This document shows positions 47,327-56,179 of a DNA stretch of 59,791 bases, in pieces (within the stretch, counting starts at the first letter, position 1; each line of letters starts with the position of its first letter). This DNA comes from Clostridium tetanomorphum (lineage in GTDB: Bacteria > Bacillota > Clostridia > Clostridiales > Clostridiaceae). The DNA lies in assembly GCF_017873215.1 (NCBI RefSeq), contig NZ_JAGGKA010000025.1, positions 1-59,791 of the forward strand. The letters are read 5' to 3'. The notes below the pieces were generated by a model that was not told the DNA's origin, did not search any database, and saw nothing but the letters and a program-made list of their open reading frames with translations. The translations under genes were made by a program, and so were the position numbers.

Positions 47327-47503
47327 TTAGAAGAAATCTACTAGCTTATCATTAGTAAGTCTCATGGCATTTGGGTCTATATTTACAGTGTCACCTATTT
47401 TAGCATTTGAAGATAAACTAAGTTTGCTTACGTTTTTTGTTGTACCATTTTGAAAAGTTATAAATGCATCTGTATTGTTCATATCTATTATTTTGCCTAA
47501 CAT
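47327..47503 (-). CDS. small conserved-looking beta-rich protein, 58 aa
   Basis: Starts MLGKIIDMNNTDAFITFQNG and ends MRLTNDKLVDFF. It has a perfect AGGAGG 7 bases before the ATG. The alternating pattern suggests a small beta-barrel (IIDMNNTDAFITF, TTKNVSKLSL, KIGDTVNI). From memory, similar short proteins with the same ends occur in other clostridia; function unknown. Own promoter region to the right and shared terminator to the left make it a full transcription unit. Confidence 0.8.
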   Translation of the reverse strand: MLGKIIDMNNTDAFITFQNGTTKNVSKLSLSSNAKIGDTVNIDPNAMRLTNDKLVDFF

Positions 47504-47593
47504 TTAGTAATCCTCCTGATATTTTATACAAAATAGTTTATTAATATTATGTACATTATTATATTGTTTTATTTACACTTAAAAAGTATATAA

Positions 47594-47629
47594 AAAATCA
47601 CTGCTATTAATTTAAACAAGCAGTGATTT
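47594..47629 (-). terminator. terminator of the DUF3048 lipoprotein gene
   Basis: On the minus strand AAATCACTGC / GCAGTGATTT with a 15-base loop, then TTTATA. Confidence 0.85.
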
Positions 47630-47635
47630 GCATTA

Positions 47636-48637
47636 TTATTTGATTTGTAAATCAGATTTTTTATCTATAATGTTCCACCATGTATTACCTGGAGATAAAG
47701 ATATCTCATTATTTTCTTTATCAAGAAGTATGGTAGTTGAAAGATTATCTTTTTTAAGCCATTTTCCTTTTATAAATTTACCATTACTTATTATATAACA
47801 ATCACCTTCTCCAACAAGTCGCACATCTATATGCAAGTTATCTTTCTGTAATGTTATATCTGTTAGTTGAATTATTATATTTTTAATATTTATAGGTGTG
47901 TTGTCTTCTCTGTTAACACATTGAGTTCCTGACATATATTTAGAATATAATCCATTTTCATATATGTAAGATGTATTATAATATTTATTAAGATTTAATA
48001 ATATAGTATTAGCAGGATTTAAGTTATTATTTTTCCAAAAGTCTTTATTAAACTTTAAGGATGATGTTGAAGAATTATTTAATTTTTTTTCTTTTAATAA
48101 TTCCCTTAATTTGGAAGAAGAGGTATAAAGACTATGCTCATATTTTCTATTTTTATCTCTCCAATAAGCTTTTTCATAATCAAATTCATTCAAACTAGGA
48201 AGGTTTTCTTTGGATATTATATCTTTAGCTTCTTCACTATATCCACAATGAGCAAATGGTAAATTATTTTCTTTAGCTATATCTAGAAAATAAGGTCTAG
48301 CACTTCTAACAGGGCCTATCTTATCTGAATCTTTTTTATGGTATAGAGCTATAAATCTAGGAATACCTCCTTCAGCCATGGTTTCATATACTATATCTGC
48401 ATCTACTAAACCAGATTGAGGGCGTGCATCTTTAGAATTTTCTACAATAACCATGAAAGGAATTTTTTCATATATGTCTTTACTTATTTGTTCTCCGGTA
48501 TAAGGAGAAAAGTATTGTTGTTCACTTTTTTCCGGTGGTTTATCATATTTAGCATTTTTATTTTTGTCATTACTTTTTTCACACCCATAAGAGAAGATAG
48601 TCATAAAACATAGAAGTAAAGAAATAATTTTTTTCAT
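47636..48637 (-). CDS. DUF3048 (YerB-like) lipoprotein
   Basis: 333 residues. The signal peptide ends FSYGCEK (Cys19), a probable lipidation site. The mature part has the DUF3048 pattern: PYTGEQI, MVIVENSKDARPQSGLVDADIVYET, EGGIPRFIALYHKK and IGPVRSARPYFLDIA. YerB of Bacillus is uncharacterised. The start at 48637 has GGGAG 8 bases upstream; the longer frame is unlikely. Single gene, convergent to nothing, divergent from nrdD. Confidence 0.9.
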   Translation of the reverse strand: MKKIISLLLCFMTIFSYGCEKSNDKNKNAKYDKPPEKSEQQYFSPYTGEQISKDIYEKIPFMVIVENSKDARPQSGLVDADIVYETMAEGGIPRFIALYHKKDSDKIGPVRSARPYFLDIAKENNLPFAHCGYSEEAKDIISKENLPSLNEFDYEKAYWRDKNRKYEHSLYTSSSKLRELLKEKKLNNSSTSSLKFNKDFWKNNNLNPANTILLNLNKYYNTSYIYENGLYSKYMSGTQCVNREDNTPINIKNIIIQLTDITLQKDNLHIDVRLVGEGDCYIISNGKFIKGKWLKKDNLSTTILLDKENNEISLSPGNTWWNIIDKKSDLQIK

Positions 48638-48890
48638 ATTAAAATCTCCCATCCTATAAATTATTATAATATTATTTTATACATAAATTACCAATTTATA
48701 CAAGTACAAATAATTGAAATATCGTTTATATATTCAAAAAAGATTTCATAGAATAATAAAAATGACGTTTAGTAACTCAATTTTTAAAATATCAACAAGA
48801 TGATAGCTATAAGAAAATGAAAAATAAGAAGATAATGGAGAGTAGATTAGTCTAGAATGATTTCAATGTTATTTTTAAAATTGATTTAAA

Positions 48891-48937
48891 TAATATACCA
48901 TAGTATAATGTCATGGTGCATATACAATATATAGTAG
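48891..48937 (+). promoter_or_regulatory. probable NrdR-box upstream of nrdD
   Basis: CAATATATAG (48925-48934) matches the NrdR-box core CwAtATaTwG fully and has partial flank matches (48922-48937). A more degenerate palindrome lies one 31-base step upstream (48891-48906), the usual spacing of paired NrdR-boxes. TATAAT at 48904-48909 would be the -10 box, so bound NrdR would cover the promoter. Apart from this, the roughly 300-base spacer holds nothing recognisable. Confidence 0.55.
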
Positions 48938-48953
48938 TTAGGGGGAATTAATT

Positions 48954-51065
48954 ATGCTACATGTTGTGAAAAGAGACGGAAGAAAGGCTCCCTTTGATTC
49001 AACAAAGGTAACTAATGCAATAAAAGGAGCTTCTGAGGAAATAGGGTATAATCTAAAAGAAAGTGAATTTATAGATTTAACTCAAAGAATAATAAAAAAA
49101 TTGGAAGAAGCAAATGCAAAGGAAATTTCCGTAGAAGAAATACAAAATATAGTTGAAGAAACTCTTTTAGATAACAATTATAAAGAAATAGGTAAGGCAT
49201 ATGCAAATTATAGAAAAGAGAGAACTAAAATAAGAGAAATAAAGTCTGATTTAATGAAGGCAATAGAAAAGATAGGGATAGAAACTGACAGAGATAATGC
49301 TAATGTAGGAAATAATTTTTCATCCAAACTATTAAGAATAGCTAGTGAATCGAATAAGTGGCATAATTTATATACGATGCCAAAAAGACTGGCAAAAGCA
49401 CATGAAAATGGAGATGTATATTATCATGATTTAGACAGTTATAATTTGACTACGAATTGTTTACATATACCTACTAAAGAAGTTTTGCTTAGAGGATTTA
49501 ATACAGGATATGGATATATAAGACCTCCTAAAAGAATAGAGTCTGCTTGTGAATTATCTTGTATTTTATTACAATCAACTCAAAATGATATGTTTGGAGG
49601 GCAATCTCACCCGGATTTTGATAATGATATGGCTGTATTTATAGAGTCAACAAGAATCGAAATAAGAAAAGAGTTACAGGAAATAGGTTTAGACAGTTTA
49701 AAGATAGAAGAACTAGTAGAAAAAAGACTAAGAAAAAATATAAGTCAGGCAATGCAAGGCATAGTGTATAATTTAAATACAATGCATTCAAGAGCAGGTT
49801 CTCAAGTGCCTTTCAGCTCTATAAATATAGGAATTCCTAAATCAAAAGATGCAGCACTAATATGTGAGATATTCTTAAAAGAATATGAAAAAGGTTTAGG
49901 TAAAGGGGAACAGCCTATATTCCCTAATATTATATTTAGAGTAAAAAAAGGAGTAAATAAAAATCCGCAAGATCCATATTATTATTTATATAAATTAGCT
50001 TGTAAAGTAGCTAGTAATAGAATGAATCCAACTTTTATGAATATGGATGCAGATTTTAATCTTGAATATTATGAGAAGGGATATATGCCTGCTACTATGG
50101 GATGTAGAACAAGAGTACAGTCCAATGTAAATGGAGAACCGGTGGTAAAAGGCAGAGGAAACATAGCACCGACTACCCTTAATTTACCTAGGTTAGGAAT
50201 AGTAGCTAAAGGGGATATAAATAAATTCTTTACTCTTTTAGATAATAAATTAAATTTAGCTAAAGAATCATTATTACATAGGTATGAAGTACTTAAAAGG
50301 TTAAGAGTTAAAGATTTACCTTTTGTAGCAGGACAAAGCTTAATGGCAGGGTCCGAAGGTTTAATGCCAGAGGACAGCATAGAACCAATTTTAAAACAAG
50401 GAACTTGGGCAATAGGTTTCATTGGGCTTGCCGAAACATTAACTGCATTAATAGGAGAACATCATGGAGAATCGGAAAAAGCTAGGAAATTAGGAATAAA
50501 GATTATTCAGTACATAAGAGATTTTACTGATAAAGTCACAAAAGAGACTAGTCTAAATTGGAGCTGTTATGCTACTCCAGCAGAAGGACTAAGCGGTAAA
50601 TTTATCGTGCAAGATAAGAAAATATTTGGAGAAATAAAAGAAGTAACAGATAAAAATTATTATACTAACAGTTTTCATGTACCAGTAGGATATTCTATTT
50701 CTATAAAGGATAAGATAAGTATAGAAGCTCCTTATCATAAAATATGTAACGGAGGACATATTACATATATAGAGTTAGATGATTATCCAACAGAAGATGT
50801 GATAATGGATATATTAAATTATGCTTATGAAGAAACTAATATAAATTATATAGGAATAAATTTTCATATAAGATATTGCAAAGAGTGTGGCACATATTTA
50901 CCTAATAATGAAAATAATTGTTTTAAATGTGGAAGTTTTAATATTCAAGGTATATCAAGAGTTACTGGATATTTAAGTTTAGATGAAAGATTTGGTGCAG
51001 GAAAAGTAGCAGAAAGAAAAGATAGAATATCTCATACTAATGGAAGCAATTTTTATGAAGTGTGA
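48954..51065 (+). CDS. nrdD: anaerobic ribonucleoside-triphosphate reductase
   Basis: Makes deoxynucleotides without oxygen using a glycyl radical. 703 residues: the N-terminal ATP-cone (about 1-90; VVKRDGRKAPFDSTKVTNAI), the catalytic barrel, and a C-terminal zinc site (CKECG and CFKCG). The glycyl-radical loop RFGAGKVAERKDRISH lies about 20 residues from the end. It overlaps nrdG by 11 bases. No other reductase class is visible in this window. Confidence 0.97.
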   Translation: MLHVVKRDGRKAPFDSTKVTNAIKGASEEIGYNLKESEFIDLTQRIIKKLEEANAKEISVEEIQNIVEETLLDNNYKEIGKAYANYRKERTKIREIKSDLMKAIEKIGIETDRDNANVGNNFSSKLLRIASESNKWHNLYTMPKRLAKAHENGDVYYHDLDSYNLTTNCLHIPTKEVLLRGFNTGYGYIRPPKRIESACELSCILLQSTQNDMFGGQSHPDFDNDMAVFIESTRIEIRKELQEIGLDSLKIEELVEKRLRKNISQAMQGIVYNLNTMHSRAGSQVPFSSINIGIPKSKDAALICEIFLKEYEKGLGKGEQPIFPNIIFRVKKGVNKNPQDPYYYLYKLACKVASNRMNPTFMNMDADFNLEYYEKGYMPATMGCRTRVQSNVNGEPVVKGRGNIAPTTLNLPRLGIVAKGDINKFFTLLDNKLNLAKESLLHRYEVLKRLRVKDLPFVAGQSLMAGSEGLMPEDSIEPILKQGTWAIGFIGLAETLTALIGEHHGESEKARKLGIKIIQYIRDFTDKVTKETSLNWSCYATPAEGLSGKFIVQDKKIFGEIKEVTDKNYYTNSFHVPVGYSISIKDKISIEAPYHKICNGGHITYIELDDYPTEDVIMDILNYAYEETNINYIGINFHIRYCKECGTYLPNNENNCFKCGSFNIQGISRVTGYLSLDERFGAGKVAERKDRISHTNGSNFYEV

Positions 51066-51582
51066 TGTTAATATAGATAAATTACAGGTAGCAGGATTTT
51101 TAGATAATTCTTTAGCTAATGGAAAAGGGCTTAGATCAGTTTTGTTTCTTTCTGGGTGTATTCACAATTGCAAGGGATGTCATAATAAATTAATGCAAGA
51201 TTTTTCATACGGAGAAAAGGTAAGTTTAGACAATATTATACTAAGGATAAAGAGAAATATGCCATTAATAAAGGGTGTAACATTTTCAGGTGGAGAGCCT
51301 TTTGAACAGGCAGATAAACTTTCTAAGTTATCAAAGTTAGTAAAAAAAGAAAACCTTAATATTTGGTGCTATACGGGATATACTTTTGAATATATATTGA
51401 ATAATATGAATAATAATGGCTGGAAAGAACTAATAAATAATGTAGATATACTAGTAGATGGTAGATTTGAAGAAGATAAAGTTGAGCAAGGATTAAAGTA
51501 CAAAGGTTCTAGCAATCAAAGGATTATAAATGTAAGAGAAAGTTTTAAAAAAAATAAAATAATTATGTATAATTTAGATTAA
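51055..51582 (+). CDS. nrdG: anaerobic RNR activating radical-SAM enzyme
   Basis: Generates the glycyl radical on NrdD. 175 residues with the radical-SAM cluster CIHNCKGC, the GGEPF motif (FSGGEPFEQ) and VDGRFEED. The start at 51055 (MKCDVNIDKLQ) overlaps the nrdD stop; an ATG at 51040 in the same frame is possible but has no better ribosome site. Confidence 0.95.
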   Translation: MKCDVNIDKLQVAGFLDNSLANGKGLRSVLFLSGCIHNCKGCHNKLMQDFSYGEKVSLDNIILRIKRNMPLIKGVTFSGGEPFEQADKLSKLSKLVKKENLNIWCYTGYTFEYILNNMNNNGWKELINNVDILVDGRFEEDKVEQGLKYKGSSNQRIINVRESFKKNKIIMYNLD

Positions 51583-51589
51583 AACAGTG

Positions 51590-51642
51590 AATAAAGATTG
51601 TAGCAGAATATATAGCATATATATTCTGCTACAATCTTTATT
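51590..51642. terminator. bidirectional terminator, 25-bp perfect stem
   Basis: 51590-51614 is perfectly inverted at 51618-51642 with a 3-base loop. It separates nrdG (plus) and the MBL hydrolase (minus). Confidence 0.88.
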
Positions 51643-51669
51643 CTAAATTAACAACTATTTTATTAAGAG

Positions 51670-52308
51670 TTAGCTATAATCTAATATTCTAACATCGCTT
51701 TGGAGATCATCTATGTTACCTGTAATTTTTATGTAATTGTTATTAACTTTATGAGCGCTTTGCATATATTTAAGAAAATTTTCAAGTCCTTCTAAAGGAA
51801 AAGTTAGAGCGGGAGTTTTATAATGCATAGGTATTATAATATGGCTTTTAATTAATTTTGTAATTTGACAAGCTTCTTTACCATTGATAGTATAATTACC
51901 GCCTATAGGTATAAATAATACATCTACATTACTTATTTGTTTAACTTGTTCTGCGGATAAAATACAACCTAAATCACCTAAATGACATAATTTATAACCA
52001 TCCATTTGTAATACATAGATAATATTTTCTCCTCGCTTTGCTCCTTTTACTTCATCATGATAGGAAGGGATGCCTTGTATTGGAATGTCACAGACATTAA
52101 ACAATCCTATTTTATCTACTATTTTTGCGTTTTTAGAAATATTTTCTACATTATCGTGATCAAAATGATGATGACTAATTGTTACTACATCCACTTCTCC
52201 AGAAAAAGAATTATAGCCTATTGAATTATCGAATGGATCTGTGAGAACAGTTCTTCCAGAGGAATCTGTAATAAGAAAAGAAGAATGACCCAGCCATTTT
52301 ATTTCCAT
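51670..52308 (-). CDS. metallo-beta-lactamase-fold metal-dependent hydrolase
   Basis: 212 residues of the UPF0173-like MBL group. The metal motif HHHFDHD (about 46-52), GIPSYHD, LGDLG and the final MHYKT histidine are present. The family lacks a defined substrate. GAGGTG lies before the ATG. Single gene, divergent from murI. Confidence 0.88.
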   Translation of the reverse strand: MEIKWLGHSSFLITDSSGRTVLTDPFDNSIGYNSFSGEVDVVTISHHHFDHDNVENISKNAKIVDKIGLFNVCDIPIQGIPSYHDEVKGAKRGENIIYVLQMDGYKLCHLGDLGCILSAEQVKQISNVDVLFIPIGGNYTINGKEACQITKLIKSHIIIPMHYKTPALTFPLEGLENFLKYMQSAHKVNNNYIKITGNIDDLQSDVRILDYS

Positions 52309-52429
52309 AATAAAACACCTCTATTTTATATTTTTATTATATATTAGTATATCCTTAATATTAATATGATAAATTATAGAAAATATATACGCAAATAAAA
52401 AATTCTGAAAATATAAATTAATAAAACAA

Positions 52430-52606
52430 TTGACAAATAATCAATCCTTTGTTACAATATTCTTGAACAAAAGTTAATTTAGGTTTAAAACTTAATATTT
52501 ACTGTTCGTTATATTGGTATACAAAAGTATATTATATAAAACTTTGTATATAAAAGTATAATGAAGCCGGTTTTCTTTATAAAAAGGGAACCGGCTTGTA
52601 TTTTTT
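52430..52606 (+). promoter_or_regulatory. promoter and terminator-bearing leader upstream of murI
   Basis: TTGACA (52430-52435), a 17-base spacer and TACAAT (52453-52458) start a roughly 140-nt leader. It contains a hairpin TATACAAAAGT/ACTTTGTATA (about 52519-52552). It ends in a strong terminator AAGCCGGTTTTC/GGGAACCGGCTT with TATTTTTT just before the murI ribosome site. Premature termination could control murI, or the leader may be a free small RNA. No known riboswitch class was recognised. Confidence 0.65.
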
Positions 52607-52624
52607 GTGGAAGGTGGTTTTATT

Positions 52625-53410
52625 ATGATAACAAAAAATAGTGCAATAGGAGTATTGGATTCAGGAGTAGGCGGTCTTACTACAGTTAAAGAACTTCAAA
52701 AACTTTTACCAAAAGAAAATATAATATATTTTGGAGACAATAAAAATGTACCTTATGGAAACAAAAGTGGAGAAGAAATTATAAAATTAACAAGAAGAAT
52801 GGTGGAATTTCTCATAAGTAATAATGTAAAAGTCATAGCAGTAGCATGTAATACTATATCTACTATTATAGATGAGATAAGTAAAGATTATGATGTTAAG
52901 ATAATTAAAGTAATTGATCCTGTTGTAAATAATATTAAGAATACATTAAAAAAGGATAAAGTAGGGTTAATAGCAACTAATTTTACAGTAAAAAGTGGTT
53001 ATTATGATAAAATGCTAGGAGATATAAAAGTATTTAAAAAAGGATCAGGGGAACTTGCAGGAATAGTGGATAGTGGAAGTATAATTAGAGATGAAGTTAA
53101 AGAAATAATAAGATGTCATATAGATGATATAGTACAAGCTGGCAATGTGGATACGATAATATTAGGATGTACACATTATCCAATAATAAAAGATTTGTTT
53201 CAAGAATGTTATCCAAATATTAATTTTATAAATCCAGCATTTCAACAAGCTGAAGCTATATATAAATATTTAAATGAAAAAGAACTTCTTAAAGATGAAG
53301 AAGGGGAAGAGTTTAAAGTATATACTACAGGGGAAGAAGACAAGTATAATATAATAATGAATATGTTAAATCTAAAGATGCCTGAAAAGATAATAAAATA
53401 TAACGATTAA
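52625..53410 (+). CDS. murI: glutamate racemase
   Basis: Makes D-glutamate for peptidoglycan. 261 residues with both catalytic cysteine motifs (VACNTIS and LGCTHYP), the N-terminal GVLDSGVGGLT and FGDNKNVPYG. GGAAGGTGG lies before the ATG at 52625; a GTG-led longer frame from 52607 lies in the terminator tail and is unlikely. Preceded by a terminator-bearing leader. Confidence 0.96.
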   Translation: MITKNSAIGVLDSGVGGLTTVKELQKLLPKENIIYFGDNKNVPYGNKSGEEIIKLTRRMVEFLISNNVKVIAVACNTISTIIDEISKDYDVKIIKVIDPVVNNIKNTLKKDKVGLIATNFTVKSGYYDKMLGDIKVFKKGSGELAGIVDSGSIIRDEVKEIIRCHIDDIVQAGNVDTIILGCTHYPIIKDLFQECYPNINFINPAFQQAEAIYKYLNEKELLKDEEGEEFKVYTTGEEDKYNIIMNMLNLKMPEKIIKYND

Positions 53411-53424
53411 TATATTTTTAGAAA

Positions 53425-53470
53425 AATAATTCAGACTGATAAAAATAAATCAAAAGTCTGAATTATTTTA
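53425..53470 (+). terminator. terminator after murI
   Basis: AAATAATTCAGACT / AGTCTGAATTATTT, then TAAATTT. Confidence 0.8.
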
Positions 53471-53607
53471 AATTTCCGTCAATATCATCCTTAATAAATT
53501 TTAAATAGAAATAATTTAATTAATTTTCAAAAAGTCATTAGGTTATATTTGAAAAACTAGTGTATAATCTAATTAGAATAATTAAAAAATTTAAGGGGTG
53601 GTAGTAA

Positions 53608-53952
53608 TTGAATTATAGTAAAAGCACCATATATATAACAGGAATATCTAGATCTAATAGTACAGATCCAATTACTATAATGTACAATAGTTTCTTTTTA
53701 GGAGTAATAGTAGATAAGAAGGAAGGAATTATTATAGACATAACTTGTAATACAATTAGTAATGTTACAACAGATTTTATAAAATCTATGTTAGTAGGAT
53801 ATAATCTTTTACAAGATCTAGGCAAGATGATAGATGAGATACATAATAGATTTTTTGGTACTGCTCAGAAAGCTCTAATTGTAGCATTAAAAGATGCACA
53901 TAATAAATTTACAATTGAGAAGAAGAAACAAGAAAAAGGAGCAGTGAAATAA
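53608..53952 (+). CDS. DUF3870-type protein
   Basis: 114 residues. The N-terminal strand pattern (IYITGISRSNSTDPIT, FFLGVIVDKKEGIIIDITCNT) and the helix with FIKSMLVGYNLLQD match DUF3870 proteins found in many clostridia; function unknown. The C-terminal tail is basic and helical. TTG start 6 bases after AAGGGGTGG. It probably ends at the hairpin near 54179-54225. Confidence 0.8.
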   Translation: MNYSKSTIYITGISRSNSTDPITIMYNSFFLGVIVDKKEGIIIDITCNTISNVTTDFIKSMLVGYNLLQDLGKMIDEIHNRFFGTAQKALIVALKDAHNKFTIEKKKQEKGAVK

Positions 53953-53967
53953 AGGGTAGATGTTTAT

Positions 53968-54078
53968 GTGGGGTTTATATTAACATTTGTTATATGGTTT
54001 ATTATGCTAATAGGAAGCGTTTACAAAGGAGTGTATAGAGGTTATCCTCTTTACTTTATTTTAAATGTAGGATTTTAG
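53968..54078 (+). CDS. possible 36-aa membrane peptide or gene remnant
   Basis: A GTG-led frame beginning MGFILTFVIWFIMLIGSVYK and ending YFILNVGF, with one clear membrane helix. AAAGGG lies 11 bases upstream, partly inside the DUF3870 stop region. It could be a small membrane peptide or the truncated start of a lost membrane protein gene. Weak support. Confidence 0.35.
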   Translation: MGFILTFVIWFIMLIGSVYKGVYRGYPLYFILNVGF

Positions 54079-54178
54079 TCTATTATACTTAATTCCTTTA
54101 ATAAATCTAATACAATTTTGGTTAAGTAAAAATAAGAATATTACAAATATAGATAAATGCTTATCTATATAATCATAA

Positions 54179-54225
54179 AAATATCAAATTCTTAAGGAAT
54201 ATAATTTTGAATTTGATATTTTTTA
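54179..54225 (+). terminator. terminator upstream of the double amidase gene
   Basis: AAATATCAAATTC / GAATTTGATATTT, then TTTAATA. A smaller stem ATAGATAA/TTATCTAT (54149-54168) precedes it. The rest of 54079-54366 is AT-rich and holds no recognisable gene. Confidence 0.8.
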
Positions 54226-54366
54226 ATATATTTTAAAATATATTAATATTTTAAGATGTAAAAAGCAAAAATCTATATTATAATATAATTACGATAAGTC
54301 CAATATTATGAATAACATAACTAGAGATGTAAAAGAGTAAAATTTAGGATAAAATGGGGTGATTAT

Positions 54367-56178
54367 TTGAAGAAAGAAATAAAAAACGGTGTTGAATTTT
54401 TTATGTGTTTTTTTATTATGTTTTTTTTACTTTCAATTAGTCCAGTAAAAGCAGCTTCAGATTTTAAAGTATGGCCTGCAAAGCAAAACATAGATCAAAA
54501 TAAAAGTTGGATAATTAAATTTAATAGTGAGATTAAAAGAAGTTCTATAAATGAAAAAAGTATTTATATAACTAATGGAAGTGGACAAACCATTCCAGCA
54601 AATCTACAAATTACAGAAGATAATAAAAGTGTAAAGATTTCTTTAAAACAAAGTTATAAATATGAAGCCGGAAAAACTTATTATCTAATAGTGACTAAAG
54701 ACGTTCAAAAAGTATCTGGTAAATCTCTCTTTAATCCCGTAAAAATGCAATTTACTATAAAGGATGAAACAGCTACTAATTCTATAGATAAGAATACCGT
54801 TATTTGTATAGATGCAGGACGTGGAGGAAACGATATCGGAATTCAGGGAGTTGAAAAAGGTGTAAGAGAGAAAGATGTGGATTTAAATGTAGCTTTAAAA
54901 ACAGGAGAAATATTACAAGGGAAAGGTATAAAGGTAGTTTATACAAGAAAGAATGATAATATTTCTTGGGATAAGGATGATATGAAATCACGTTTTAGTA
55001 TACTGAATATAGAAGAAGCAGACTACGTAGTAAGTATACATTGTAATACTGCAAGTAATAGTGATGCTAATGGAGTTGAAACTTTTTACAAGAGTGGAGA
55101 TTTAAGGGGGCAGAAGTTAGCAGATGATATACAGAAAAAAATTGTAGCAAATATAGATATAAGAGATAGAGGTATAAAGTCAGGAAATTTCCCAGAGTTA
55201 GATGTAGTTAGTATACCAACAGTTAAAGTATTTCTAGGATTTTTAAATAATAGAGAAGAGGAAAAGAAGCTAGGTGATAGTCAAATACAAAATAAATATG
55301 CTGAAGCTATATCGGCTGGTATTATAAAATTTTTAGGAACTACCAGTTCTAATAATTCTAATGGATCTACAGGACAAGATGATATAAAATTTATTTCAGC
55401 GGAAGATGTAATACATAATATAACAGAAGGAGACAATTATACATTACCTAAAACTGTTAAGGTTAAGAATAAAAATGGTCAGGTTGTAGATGCTGAAATA
55501 ACATGGAATAATACATCTATAAACACAAGTAAGGCAGGAACATATAGTTATACAGGAAATGTACAAGGATTAAAAGGTACAGTGAATTTAACATTATTAG
55601 TAACTTCTAAAGGTGATAGTAGATATGTAGTAGTTGTAGATCCGGGACATGGCGGATATGATTCTGGTGCTGTTGGCCCTACGGGAGTAAGGGAAAAGGA
55701 TGTTACTTTATCTGTTGGGCTCAAAGTAGGAAACATTCTTCAAAGCAAAGGAGTAAAGGTTGTTTATACAAGAACAAGTGACAATGTTTCATGGCCTTCT
55801 GATGAGAGAAAAGATCTTCAGAAAAGAGTTGAAATATCAGATAGTGTAAAGCCTAATTATTTTGTATCTATTCACTGTAACTCAGCGGATACACCTTCTG
55901 CACGAGGAACTGAAACTTACTATAGTAGTGGAAGTATAGCTGGACAAAAGTTAGCTGAATATGTTCAAAGTGAACTGATAAAAAAACTAGGCACATATAA
56001 TAGAGGGGTTAAAACTGCAGGGTATTATGTGGTGAAAAATACAGAGGCTCCATCCATACTTGCAGAGTTAGAATTTATATGTAACCCAACCTATGAGCAG
56101 AAATTAAAAAGTGATGAATTTCAAAGTAAGGCTGCTGAAGCTATAGCTAATGGAGTTTTAAAAGCTTTAGGAAAATGA
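54367..56178 (+). CDS. secreted double N-acetylmuramoyl-L-alanine amidase, first domain degenerate
   Basis: 603 residues: signal peptide (about 1-30), Big_5-like Ig domain (about 32-132), Amidase_3 domain 1 (about 143-324), an Ig-like linker domain (about 340-414; TEGDNYTLPKTVKVKNKNG), and Amidase_3 domain 2 (about 419-603). Zn amidases need His, Glu, His and a catalytic Glu. Domain 2 has all four (His428, Glu443, His503, Glu567). Domain 1 reads DAGRGG (Arg152 for His) and VKVFLGF (Phe289 for Glu) and keeps only Glu168 and His225, so it should be inactive and may bind wall polymer. TTG start after GGGGTG. Confidence 0.92.
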   Translation: MKKEIKNGVEFFMCFFIMFFLLSISPVKAASDFKVWPAKQNIDQNKSWIIKFNSEIKRSSINEKSIYITNGSGQTIPANLQITEDNKSVKISLKQSYKYEAGKTYYLIVTKDVQKVSGKSLFNPVKMQFTIKDETATNSIDKNTVICIDAGRGGNDIGIQGVEKGVREKDVDLNVALKTGEILQGKGIKVVYTRKNDNISWDKDDMKSRFSILNIEEADYVVSIHCNTASNSDANGVETFYKSGDLRGQKLADDIQKKIVANIDIRDRGIKSGNFPELDVVSIPTVKVFLGFLNNREEEKKLGDSQIQNKYAEAISAGIIKFLGTTSSNNSNGSTGQDDIKFISAEDVIHNITEGDNYTLPKTVKVKNKNGQVVDAEITWNNTSINTSKAGTYSYTGNVQGLKGTVNLTLLVTSKGDSRYVVVVDPGHGGYDSGAVGPTGVREKDVTLSVGLKVGNILQSKGVKVVYTRTSDNVSWPSDERKDLQKRVEISDSVKPNYFVSIHCNSADTPSARGTETYYSSGSIAGQKLAEYVQSELIKKLGTYNRGVKTAGYYVVKNTEAPSILAELEFICNPTYEQKLKSDEFQSKAAEAIANGVLKALGK

Positions 56179-56179
56179 A

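Noticed and set aside
51590-51642. 25-bp perfect hairpin as a mobile-element end or CRISPR-like repeat
   Set aside because: Single copy exactly between two convergent genes; bidirectional terminator is sufficient.
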